Source: Argyresthia goedartella
Lineage: Eukaryota > Arthropoda > Insecta > Lepidoptera > Argyresthiidae
Assembly (NCBI GenBank): GCA_949825045.1
Contig: OX463829.1
Coordinates: 30,319,715-30,383,714, forward strand
Reading direction: 5' to 3'
DNA: 64,000 nt
Shown here: piece by piece, positions 41,701 through 53,700 of the stretch
How the letters are laid out: every line of letters begins with the position of its first letter
How positions within the stretch are numbered: position 1 is the first letter of the stretch
Position numbers and translations under genes: made by a program
Notes under the pieces: model-generated
Seen by the model: the letters and a program-made list of their open reading frames with translations, nothing else
Databases searched by the model: none
What the model was told of the DNA's origin: nothing

Positions 41701-44700
41701 AAAAAAGAATGTAGCCAATTTATAACCTGTTATTTGTGTAAGTTCTGTTTCTCCTACCAAAACCATGTTTCACTTATACATATAATACTATTTTCTTTTA
41801 TTCTAGGGTCAGTTTCTATAAGAGGTATATTATGGTTTAAGCCTCCTATATTTTGATATAATACACTCGAGCTAATTACGAAAGTTATAGTTTTGGCCAC
41901 TGGGTGTGTTTCTGTTGCTGTCATTATTTGCTGAGATGATATTGTTGCAATAGTTATTGTTTTGGCCACTGTGGGTGTTTCTGCCGTGATTTGTTGCAGA
42001 CATGCTGTCATGAGCGGATAAGGCATTGTTAGTAAGTTCAACTGGTGTTGACGTGGAGTCTTGGTAAGGCTTCCCGTTGATGAGGAGACGGTTGTTGCGT
42101 ATGACTGCGTGTTTGTCTTCTTTCCTTGCTTCACGGAGAGTTTTGACAAGGTCTTTTCTTTGTTTCAGCGATTCTTCGTCTAAATGGTAGCAGATACTTA
42201 ATCCAGTATTCATGAAGTGTTTTTGGTTGGCTATTATGTACTTAGCCATTCTCTTACTTATTAATTCAATGGCCACTGGATTTCTGGCTCCTTTGCGACC
42301 CAATCTACGCAGAACTTCGATGTATCCATCCAAGTTCACAGCTAGGATGTCCCTGAATATATATATGACTCTTTTGTAGAGCTCATCATCCTCTTCCCAG
42401 TTAGGTTGATCTAAACCGTATAGAATTATGGTCTTCATGTGGTCATTTTTTGGTTAAGTTTCTAACTTTTGTGGTAATATTGATGTGTTCTTCTTTATTT
42501 CTTCTTTCATAATTAACAGCTGTCCCTCTATTGAGCTGATTCGATCCGTTAGTTTTCCGATCAGGTCTTTTGATATTTCTTGTTACTTTTAAAGTGCTTA
42601 TTTTATTGTCTACCTCTATTTTTAGATTCTTAATGGCTATTTGTATCTCTTCATGTAACATGGACTTTATTTCAGACTTTATTACATCAACTATTTTTGA
42701 GTTATTGTTCAGCAACTTGGTTTCCAAGAGCTCACTTATTTTCTCGATGATTCCAAAGTTTTCTTGTTGTGAACCGAGAATAGTGTCTCCAAATAAATTC
42801 TCGTCGATGGTTCTGTCGCATGTTGATTCTGCTGTATCATTTGAAATGCCAGAGAAACTAATATCTTCTACTTTTACAATAAGCTTGGCCTGCTTGACTA
42901 CCGTACTTGCCGGTTGCGTGTTGTGCTTAATTTGTGATTGATTTAAAGTATAAGTAAGTGGCTGTCTAAAGCCCTTTGAAAACTGAAACTGAAATTAAAT
43001 GGAGGTTTTGTGCGTGACACTAATTTTTATTTAAAACGGGTCTCCGAGCCCGAGATGTTTGTATAGTTGAGCTAAGATGTAAAAAACAATGGCAGAATTA
43101 GTATGGCGAATGCTCTGACAATCTTTATGCAGGAATTTCAACAAAATACAATTTTGCCTTAAAATATATATTTAAATCCGCTGTCACTTCTGCATCCTTT
43201 TACAAAGCAGCGCAGCAGCGTCCATATGCTCTAAATGCCATCTATGTTCTAAATGTGAATACTCTGCACAATTAAGATTTAGATGGCGCTACACAACTCG
43301 GGATAATGATTATCATGATTACTAATATGATGGATGAATAAAACTAGAGGACAAACAACTGAAGTACTTTGAAGCGTAATTCGATTATTAGTTTAAAATT
43401 TATATTGCTAGATAGAGCTAGTTCAAAAGTTCTTTCTAGTAAAGGTAGTATCATGGTGGCGCGCATGATTTAGGAAAGATGGCGGTATAAGCGTTAATTT
43501 CCTAAGAAGAAACAAGGCTTACGCTTACGCCATCTCTGATTTTTCGTCGATATTACTGTGGATTATACTACGCCGTCACCCTAAGCACCCAGCATCTATT
43601 GCATGGTACAGCGACATCTAGAAATAATACAGGATTTTGGGGTTGGAGTGTAGATAAGGGGGCGCCAAGGAAAAAAAACTTAGATTTTTTTTTGCGTTTA
43701 GATAGACTCTTCCGCCCCCTTATCGACACTCTGACCCATATACTTAACAAACATCATTTTTTGCATCTTCTTACATTGGACCACTGTGGGAGTGGAAGGG
43801 CGTAGAAACACCCACAGATTGATTTTTAGTTCTCTTTTAAAAATTGGTTGTGCTTAACTAATATATATATATTTTTTAAATTATTATGATTAATAAGCAA
43901 TAATAAATAATTACAAAATTAATAACAACAAGGTCTGTGTTGAGCTAGATTAACCCCATACAGTCCCGTCATTTAAGTAATCTTGAACATTGTAATATCC
44001 CTTTTTCGACAAAGTCGCCTTAACATGCTTTTTTAAACTGCTCAAATAGCAATTTCAAAATCTCCAGGGGTATCTTATTGTAGTAGAGAATGCACTGACC
44101 CTTGAAAGAATTGCTAACCTTCGCGAGTCTAAACGGGGGCGCTACTATACTGCGATTTTTAATTTGAGGCCAGAAATGTAAACAAACAACTGTCATTTTC
44201 TAGAACAAAACCGTTGACTTTGACATTCATATTAATTTTTTTATGGAGCCGGAAGGTGGCCCTTGGAAATCTGTAACAAAATGACTCAACCCTATCGAGT
44301 TTGATTCGTCTTGACATGTTCTTTGATCCTATACAAGATTTTCATGACATGGAGCTCCATGATGTCATTAAAAATGCTGATCTAATGATGGAGCCAGAAG
44401 GTGGCCATGGGAACTCTTGAGCTCATAATTTCATAATTTTCATAATTTCTTTATTGCACACAAATCATACAAAAAACAAGAGTTACATAAAAAAGTGTTC
44501 AAAGGCGAGTTTATCTCTAATAAGAGATCTCTTCCAGCAAACCAGGCAAACAAGGGAAAAGTTGATGGTTGAGCAGGGGTAGACCTATGTGTACAATATA
44601 TAAAATAATAAATAAAATAAATTAAATAATAACTATAATAATATACTAAATACTTATTATATACAACAAATACTATTTTATACACTATACTAATACATAC

Positions 44701-47700
44701 TTACATGCATACTACTTATAACTCTAAAGGGGGAGGTAATGTTTCTTCACACGACTTTTAAAGATATTCAGATTAGGACTGTCCCTGATGGTGCAGGGGA
44801 GTGCATTCCACAACCGAATGGCCCGGGCTCTAAACCCATTCTCATAGTAAGCGGTGTTATGCTGTGGAGTTGTGAGCATGGAAACTGCGTGAGTTCTCCG
44901 AGGTCTGCTGGAAGAAAGAAATTGAAAACTGTCTCGTAAGAAAGTTGGGTAGCGTGGATTACGTAAAATGTTGTAGAGGAAATTGAGGATGTGTGAATCC
45001 CGACGAAGACGAATCGGCAGCCACTTCAACTCCCTGCGATGTTGTGACACATGGTCGTATTTGCGCAGCCCGAAGATAAACCGAATCCCGAGATTTTGAA
45101 GTCGTTCGAGTTTGTTCAGTAGTTCTTCGTTAGCACTGACCCAGCAGACATCAGCGTAATCGATGAGGGGTAGAATGAGAGATTGAGCAAGAGTGATTTT
45201 GGTATGTCGAGGCAAAAAGTACTGAAGTCTCCTGAGAGAGTGAAAGGTAGAAAATACTCGGCGACTTACCTCATTGACATGCGATGACCAGGACAACTGG
45301 TTGTCGAAGATTAGACCCAGGTTTTTAACTTTATCGCTATATACGATTGTGGTACCATTAAAAGTGACAGATGGAGTGGGATGTTGCTGCAACAAGTTAA
45401 GAGAATGTCTAGTACCTATTATCATGGCCTGGGACTTGCTCGGGTTGACCAGGAGTCCGAAGGATGAAGCCCATTTTCTTATTCCCTCAAGATCAGCGTT
45501 GAGTGCCTCCACAGCAGAGTGTGCATCGTTGAGAGAGAAGTGGCGATAAATCTGGAGATCATCAGCGTAAAGATGATATGAGGAGGACAGGACGTCCGAG
45601 ATGGTGTTGATAAAGATCGAGAATAGAAGAGGAGAAAGAATACCACCTTGAGGGACGCCTGTAGAGAGGTCACACCATTCAGTGGATATCTCTTCCGACA
45701 TGATACGCTGTTGCCGATCCCTCAAATAAGAGTCGAACCAGCTAGCAGAGAAGGAGGAGACGTTCAGAGATCTGAGAAGCTCAACGAGAATGTCAAAATC
45801 TACGCAGTTAAAGGCACTACTGAGGTCAAGTAAAGCAAGCACGGAAAGCTGTTTGCGGTCCATGGCTACCTGGATATCATCTGTGACTTTCATGAGAGCC
45901 GTGACGGTGCTATGACCCGGTCTGAATCCTGACTGGTACATGTTCAGCAGATTGTTTGAGAGAAGGTAAGAAGAGAGCTGGGTATGGACAATGGATTCAA
46001 GGACTTTGGAGAGGATGGGTAGGATTGAAATAGGTCGATACTCTTTAAAAGAGGTGGGACTGGAAGTTTTAGGGAGCGAGATGACTAATGCTTTTTTCCA
46101 CATGGTGGGGAAGATGCCATTCGATAGGGAAAAATTTATAACATGTGTAATAGCTGGCAGTAGTTCATCCAGGATTGTTAAAAGCATTTTAAGGCAGATT
46201 TTATCATCACCTACGGCTTTCGAGCTCACTGCTAGTACCGCCTTCTTGACCGCATAGATTCCAACATTGCTCAAGTTGAATGGTGTGGTGTCGGGTAAGG
46301 ACTTAGAGCGCAGGCTCTGAAGAGTGGCTTGTTTGACAATGGGATCCATCACAACAGGTGGGGCAGAAAGGAACTGGTTGAGACCGTTGAGATCTACATT
46401 ACCAGCATGAAAGTCCTGAGTCTTACCTATGCCAAGTGTTTTTAGAAACTTCCACACCTGAGCTGGTGTGTAACTTTCAATACTCTCGTGGATGTGCCGA
46501 CGCTTAGCATCACGACAGAGACGGTTGCAGCGGTTGCGAAGACATTTGTAAGAAAGGAAATTGTCATCTGTCGGATTCTTACGGTAGTTACACTTGGCTC
46601 TGTTCCTCTTGGCCATTAGACGCTTAATAGTATCTGTTAGCCAAGGGGCGGGTAGGTGTTTCACTCTCACTTTTTTATAGGTGCATGCTTGTCGTAGAGA
46701 CCTAGGACTATGATATTGAACTTGTTGATTTTCTCGTCCATGGTCTCGCTGGATATTACAGGGGACCAGTCGATCGACAAAGCTTCCGACCTAAGAGACT
46801 CTAGGTTAATATCCCTAAAGTTACGAATATTAAGAAATTTTGCCCTGCTCTTGAGAGGCCTGATCTTATACGAAAGATAGATAAGGTCGTGAAACGAGAA
46901 AGGAGAGTTGAGTTGACCATGTACAGCGTATAAGCTCATTTGATTTCTCTTAACAAAGCGACTTCTTCAGATTTTCCCTAATTCCTAACAGTGTTGTGGT
47001 GGCACGGAATACCAATTTTCTTAATTATTACCTGATTGCATTATGTGATATCTCTAACAATTGCTCTTTATAACCCGCTTCTCAAGTTTTAAGAGTCAAA
47101 TCACTAGAGGGTCTCATTATTGAAGAACTGGACTGTCTAAATTAACTTGAAAACAACCAGTCAACAAAGACGCTTTCAATTAAATGAACAGACTCAGAAA
47201 CATTTAGATACAACACAGCGATAACTAAGAAAAGAAAATAATTTATGAGTAAAAAATATATTTATTTTTATTTATTTTAATGCTCCAAAAAGAAGAAAAT
47301 AAACTTTAAAGTGAATAAAACCCATCAATTAATTACATTACACAATTTATAGTGATATAAATATAAAAGCTTACTGCGAGATTTACTTGTGTAGATGTAA
47401 TGCAACCTATCTATGTATATTAAAGAATGTGTTATTGAATTGACAGAAGATGTCAATCTCGCAGCACACTTTTTTATCATAATAAATTATGTAATATAAT
47501 TAATTGATGGGTTTGATTCAATCAAAAGTATTTTTTCTTTTTAGAGCATTTAAAATAAATGCTTTTTAAAAAAAAAAGAACCTTTAATTTATTACGAATA
47601 TGCCTGGTTTGTTTTTGTAGAACGTGGAGCGCGCGAAGTCGGACCTGCTGTCGGCGCTGGCGGCGCTCGATGCGCACCTCGCCACGCGCACCTTCCTCGC

Positions 47701-50700
47701 TGCCGAACGCGTCACCCTGGCAGACATATGCGTGTTCGTGACGCTGCTGCATGCCTACCAGGTAGGTACACCAGGCACCAGCGTGCTCTTGTACCTATAT
47801 CATATTTACCAATCAACAACAGTCTTAGGGCCTCAACTTAAAGAAGAATTAAGTAAAGTGCTATATTTCCTAAACACTGATATGTCCTACGGGCGTAAAT
47901 GCCCCATAAAATAATGACGTAACGAAAGACTTACGGGACAGCTACACTTGACGCTCGAAATATCAAAGATTATGTTCCCGTTATATGTTATGTTATGTGA
48001 TATATATGTTCCTGTTAATTTTTCAACCTGGTTTTAACTAACAGTAACACTCTTGTGTTGTCAAAGGGTCTTACCACAAAAAATACTCCTTTTCAACACT
48101 TGTTTAAAGATAAAAATGTGAAGGATTTGATGTTTGTTGTTTGTTGTGAGGTTAAAATATGTTTAATATTTTTTGCAGTAACACTGCAGATGTGGTTCCA
48201 ATCAGTGTAATTTAGCTCTTTCAGGGCTCTTATTATACTGTCTATTAGGGTTGTTGAACAATTCTTCCTTTGATACGAGTACGTCTATGGCGACGTCAGC
48301 AGTCAACACCTCAGGGAGGAGACCTACCATGCCTAACTCGTTCTTGATGGGCAGAAACAGTAAACAAGTCGTCCTACAGTTTCCTGGCAGGTTGGATGGT
48401 AACGCTGACGTTGTGTGAGTGTGTTGCAGCACGTACTGGAGCCGTCGCTACGCTCGGGGCTGGTGCACGTGACGCGCTGGTTCCTCACACTGGCGCACCA
48501 GCCCGCCGTCTCGAAGGTAGTCGGCGCAGTGACGCTGTGCGCCGCCGCGCCAGTCTACGACGCCAAGAAATTCGCCGAGCTCGCCGGCAAGAAGGTGACA
48601 TAAGCACTACCCTGCCACCTCCCTGCCCCTCTGCACTCTCCTCTCTCCACTCTCTGCTTCTCTCTCGTTAACATTTAAAAACTATTAAATGTTATCTCGT
48701 AACTCCATTTTTCCTTCCTCTTTACCATACTTTCTTGCCCTCTCTTGCTCTCTATACCCTTGTATTAGTTACTCGCCACCGCATAATTTTCCTTCTCTCT
48801 TATTCTCCGCTTTAAGATGGCTGAATGGTAGCCGTTCTTAGTTTACATTACGCACTTAATAAGGTCCTTTAGCTCAAAATTTACCAAACCAATTTACAAT
48901 TTACGATTTGGAACCTTATCTCACGTGAATGAGGTTAAACACTTATGAAAAATCACTCGTATGGAGTCTATCAGAGCCAGAGGGTTAAATAAACCCCTGT
49001 GGAGTCGGTGGCTGATATGAGTCTTCTTCTTCTTCTTCCCTGTAGTTTACTTTACGTCTGTCTTAAACATTGCTCTTCATCAGGACTGCGGCAAGAAGGA
49101 CGTCAAGAAGGAGAAGAAGGAGCAGCCCAAGAAGGAGAAGAAGCCGGCGCTGGAGCCCGAAGACGACACGGGGGATGAGCCCAAGCCCATCGAGACCAAG
49201 GATCCCTTTGACTCCATGCCAAAAGGGTGAGTGCGGCTGCGCATCGGACTACTCCATCATCTACCCACTGCTGAGCACAGGCCTCTTTATAGCGCCTGTC
49301 CATATGCCCCTTTAACAATCGTCGGACATTTCGTCGGACTATTAGGTAGGTGGTCTTCCTACTGGCCTTGTCGTTCACCTTGGCTACCAGTCTGTGACTG
49401 CTTCAGTCCACCGTCGTAGCATGAGGAATAATTTTATGTATGACCTGTTCAACCAACATTGATGGTAGGGGATCACTTCTTGATTGTTGGTATGAATTAC
49501 CTTTCTATCTGATAAACATTACTTTTGAAGTAATTCATCAATCAGTATTCATATCTTTGGAACTTTCTGTTAATGTTAATTTTTCTGCATACGTTGCTAT
49601 CGCAAGAGCGACAACAAACAACAGAATGAGGCAAAAGTCGTGGCTAAACCTTAACCTCTTGAATACCACCGGCTTTAGATAACGCCACTTTTCCGTTGTA
49701 GGTTTTAAATTTGATTACCATGACACAAGGTTCAAAATCTCGACTCGTCCCAACACCCTCGGTTTTTGAGAGGTTAAGCCCCTCCGGAGCTAATGCAGTA
49801 TTTGGTGTTCAATTCGGATGAGTAGATGCTCCCTCCCCCTGTGGAGTGTGTGACAGTGATTCTTGAGTCATCACTGTATATTGGTATTGTGTTGATCTCC
49901 AAGTTTGGAGTCAGCTCCCCAGTGTCTGTCGCGATTTCGTATGTTTCCTAGAGTGGCTTCAGGAACCTCTTCAAGGGCCTTTGCCAGAATGGTGCACTGT
50001 CTGCTGGTTGGCCATTCCGTGTTGTATAGAGTAGTAGTAGTCTTAGAGCTGCAGATTTTGTCCCTTCCTGCACCAAAAAGCCCAATGGTGGTATTCCAAG
50101 TATAATTTCATCCATAATTGCCACACATGCCATCCTGTGTTGCGGTTATTAATCCGCATAATTAAAAATATATATCGTCGATTATTGTGTTAGTGTTAGT
50201 TTATAACTTTATTATAATTTTGTAGGGCGGTCAGAAAACCAGCGCTGTGATATCGCACTTATACTACTCACAGCATATGCTGAGACCGTTCCTTTTTTGC
50301 CTATTTTTGTGTATACTTGTAATATGTTTTGTTTGTATGTCTGATAAGGCAAAATAAATTATTTCATTTTTCATTTTTTTTTTGTTACGCTTAACGGTGT
50401 GCGTTGGACATACTGAACAGCCATATGTGACAATCGGTCTGACTGTAGCCGAATATATCCATTGACATATCTTCGGTTAAAGCCCCCATTCGTCTCCCAC
50501 CATCTTCCGACACTGGATGAGTGATCTAGTGACTTTCTTAAGTGTTGCGTCGAGTTGTTGGTTCCAGCTTAATTTGCGGTCTCGCGATACGCCTAGGTAC
50601 TACTTCCTAAGTGTTTTGTTAAAGAGCTTGGGCAGCTTGAATTTGCCAATCTTGTTCTTTTTTGTGAACAGTCCATCTCAGTCTTCAGGGTTTACTGAGA

Positions 50701-53700
50701 GTTCATGTTTGTTACACCAAGTTTCTATGTTAACTAATGCTTGTTGCATGCGTTCAAAAAGGAAGTTAATAAATAGGCCATTTACAAGTATAGTTACGTT
50801 ATCAGCATGAGCTTTCGTGTAAATATCCTTTAGTGCTAAGTTCGACTTTGTTTATGTATCTGTTGTATATGTTGTTGATATCTACAGTAATGTAGTAATT
50901 TTGATTTGACGATCACTCCCCGTTTTCTCGCACTCGCAGCACATTCAACATGGACGACTTCAAGCGCTGCTACTCGAACGAGGACGAGGCGAAGAGCATT
51001 CCGTACTTCTGGGAGAAGTTCGACCCGGAGCACTACAGCATCTGGTACGGAGAGTACAAGTATCCGCAGGAGCTCAGCAAGGTGTTCATGAGCTGCAATC
51101 TCATCACAGGTATACATATGCACACTGCACACATGTTTTATTTTCAGATGGTGGATTAGGATACACTTTTGAGGAAACCATCGTCTTTGGAGCCACTAAA
51201 CTTTAAATACGGCATTTGACAGTCAAAGTCAATATATATACTTTTTAGGAACTGTCATAAAGGTAATTTTGTTCACGAGTACTATGAGATACTAGCATGT
51301 GAGGTCATAGTCAAATGCTGTCCTTTTAACACAACATTGAGTTTATAAAATACAACTGCTGGAAATATTCAATTCTGATACTATCAAAACGTTTTTGTAG
51401 AAATAGGTACAAGTTGAGACACACTTTCTAGATTGATTGGATTCCCTTGTCAAATACCGTGTTGTAGACTTCCGTGAATCCAAGAGTTTTTGACCACAAC
51501 CGAGTAATGGACTATGCTAAATAAAAATACGTAATACATTTTATTCTATTATCAAAGTTTAGCCTATTTTCGCCTTCCCGTTCGCGTAAGGACTCCCTCC
51601 GTATGAACGATGAAAGATTATATAAAACACCGCTGATTCGCACAAGCACACCTCCCATACGACCACGCTTGCCGGAAGCCGCTGTCTGGAAATATTAATC
51701 TTGTGCAAATCCCGTACTATTTACTGACCGGAAATTCAGAAAAAATCTACCTTCTCTACGGTGATCACACTTTGGTTGAGACAAATTTCAAAGAACAGGA
51801 ACAACCTCAGTACAATGAACGTTGCACTCCATTACCATGGCATAAGGCTGAAATTCGCGATGAATTTTTGCATTTTCGCCGTCAATCGCCATATGGGTTG
51901 GGGTCTGAACTGTATGAAACTATTTTGAATATTTCGGGAATTAGATGTCTGAAAACTTTTTTAGATAATGTTTTAAATAACAATGAACAATCAATGTCAC
52001 TTGCATACACTCACATGTCACTTTAGAGTATTAACAACAAAAATAACAACAACAAAAATATTTCAGAAAATTGAGAAAAAGACGTTCAAAAATAACTCTT
52101 CACTATGAAATGATGAACTAATTAAATTGTTTTACAGTTTTTACGTATAGTTAGCACAGGTCCCAAAATATATCAATTGCGAAACTGTACAAAACAAAAC
52201 TGTACTTAAGATTTTAGGTGGCCTAATCTTCTCCCTGGGTGGACTTAGGACCCACTTAGTATACCAGGCATGGTTGCCTTGTTCTAGTCTTAAGGTCTTA
52301 CTAATAAAAGAAGTTGTTCACTGTGTAACTTATACAGTTCTTTGTTTTGCTTTGACATTTGACATTTACTCGACACATGAAAGGGACAAAACACTGTATA
52401 ATACTGTTAATATTATCACTGTTAAACAGTGAAAAACTTTTTTTATTAATAAGAGTTAGGGTTTAACTAAGACTACTATAATCTGAGATCTCACCACTAT
52501 ATATGTAGAACTAAAAAAATATACCTTATATCTAATATCAATATTTGTATCCGTTCCAACTGACAACTGAGTTATTGACTTGACGGGAAAACTATTGACA
52601 TTTCACAGATTTACAGGACAGCCAACTTAACGGCGTAGGGAAGTTTCCTTGTTTCACAAAGAGTCAAAATGTGCTTTTGAGGAAAGAGATTCTGATTTTC
52701 ACAGATATTATTAATAACGTAGTTTGGTCAAAAATGGCTTACCCTGTTTGATTGTTTACATGACTCATTGTGTGAGGTAAACTCATTCCAGAAATTGCTT
52801 TCATTGAGCCGATAGTGAACCAACTACCATACAAGCTCAATGAGCCCTCAGATAATCAGATGAGGATTTGTGGGATATCATCAGGTCATTGGGCAGCCAG
52901 AAAGGGATTACAAGAATAATAATAATAATTTCACTCCAGTGCTCAGAAATTTGGCGTAAGATGGTCTGTAATGGGGCTCCAACACAATTAATAGTTAAAC
53001 AGGACAACAAAAACATTGTTGGCTTCAAAAAACATGGTTCTGCCTCATGTCAACAGAACGTCGCGTCGGTAAAAGCGTGACGTGGCTTGTGCTGTCAGTT
53101 GCGGAGGATGGAGAACTCCGCCAGCGGGAGTTCAAAACCTAATTTATCTTAAACATAATTTTCTCTACAATAAATTTTATTTACTTGCAGTAGTCGTGAA
53201 AAGCAGTAATGTATCGGCCAAAAGTGCGCTAGTCAGGCGAGGCCCTCTCCCTCAACGTCACTCGTCCATCTAATGCTCACTTTCCAGCCTCCACAACGAT
53301 GTACATGTACTATTGTTAACTGTTTTTGTTGTTAGATAACACAGGTTGAGAATAACGATTAATTTGGGTGTGATTGTGCAGGCATGTTCCAGAGACTGGA
53401 CAAGATGCGCAAGCAAGCGTTCGCGTCCGTCTGTCTCTTCGGAGGTGACAACGACTCCACCATCTCCGGCGTGTGGGTGTGGCGCGGACAGGAGCTCGCC
53501 TTCCCGCTGTCGCCTGACTGGCAGGTATAATACCTACCCCCCACTCTGATATCCTGTAGCTTTACATGCAATTCTGATACCAATCGCAATTTAAAAAAAT
53601 ATTCATGTAATTCTGAAAACTTGGAGATTCAATCGATTTTGAAAAAAATACCAACATAATTATTTAACAAAAGATGTTTTTATTGCGACTTTGCTAGCTT

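Larger units (their letters stand above)
38946..42955 (-). mobile_element. LINE in eEF1-gamma intron 4, antisense to the gene
   Basis: The 3' tail of AAAT repeats is at 38946-38990. ORF2 spans 39030-41883 and ORF1 41872-42943. The 5' end is cut near 42955 inside ORF1. It is of the Jockey/CR1 group, related to but distinct from the LINEs at 15-20 kb and 23-27 kb. I could not find a clear target duplication. Confidence 0.8.

Noticed and set aside
48202..48432. 76-codon - strand frame ending at the exon 6 acceptor
   Set aside because: The text looks somewhat protein-like ([16 protein letters not shown]) but no family is recognised and it overlaps the splice acceptor; not supported as a gene.
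49103..49378. 91-codon - strand frame over eEF1-gamma exon 7
   Set aside because: Shadow of the Lys/Glu-rich coding exon on the other strand.
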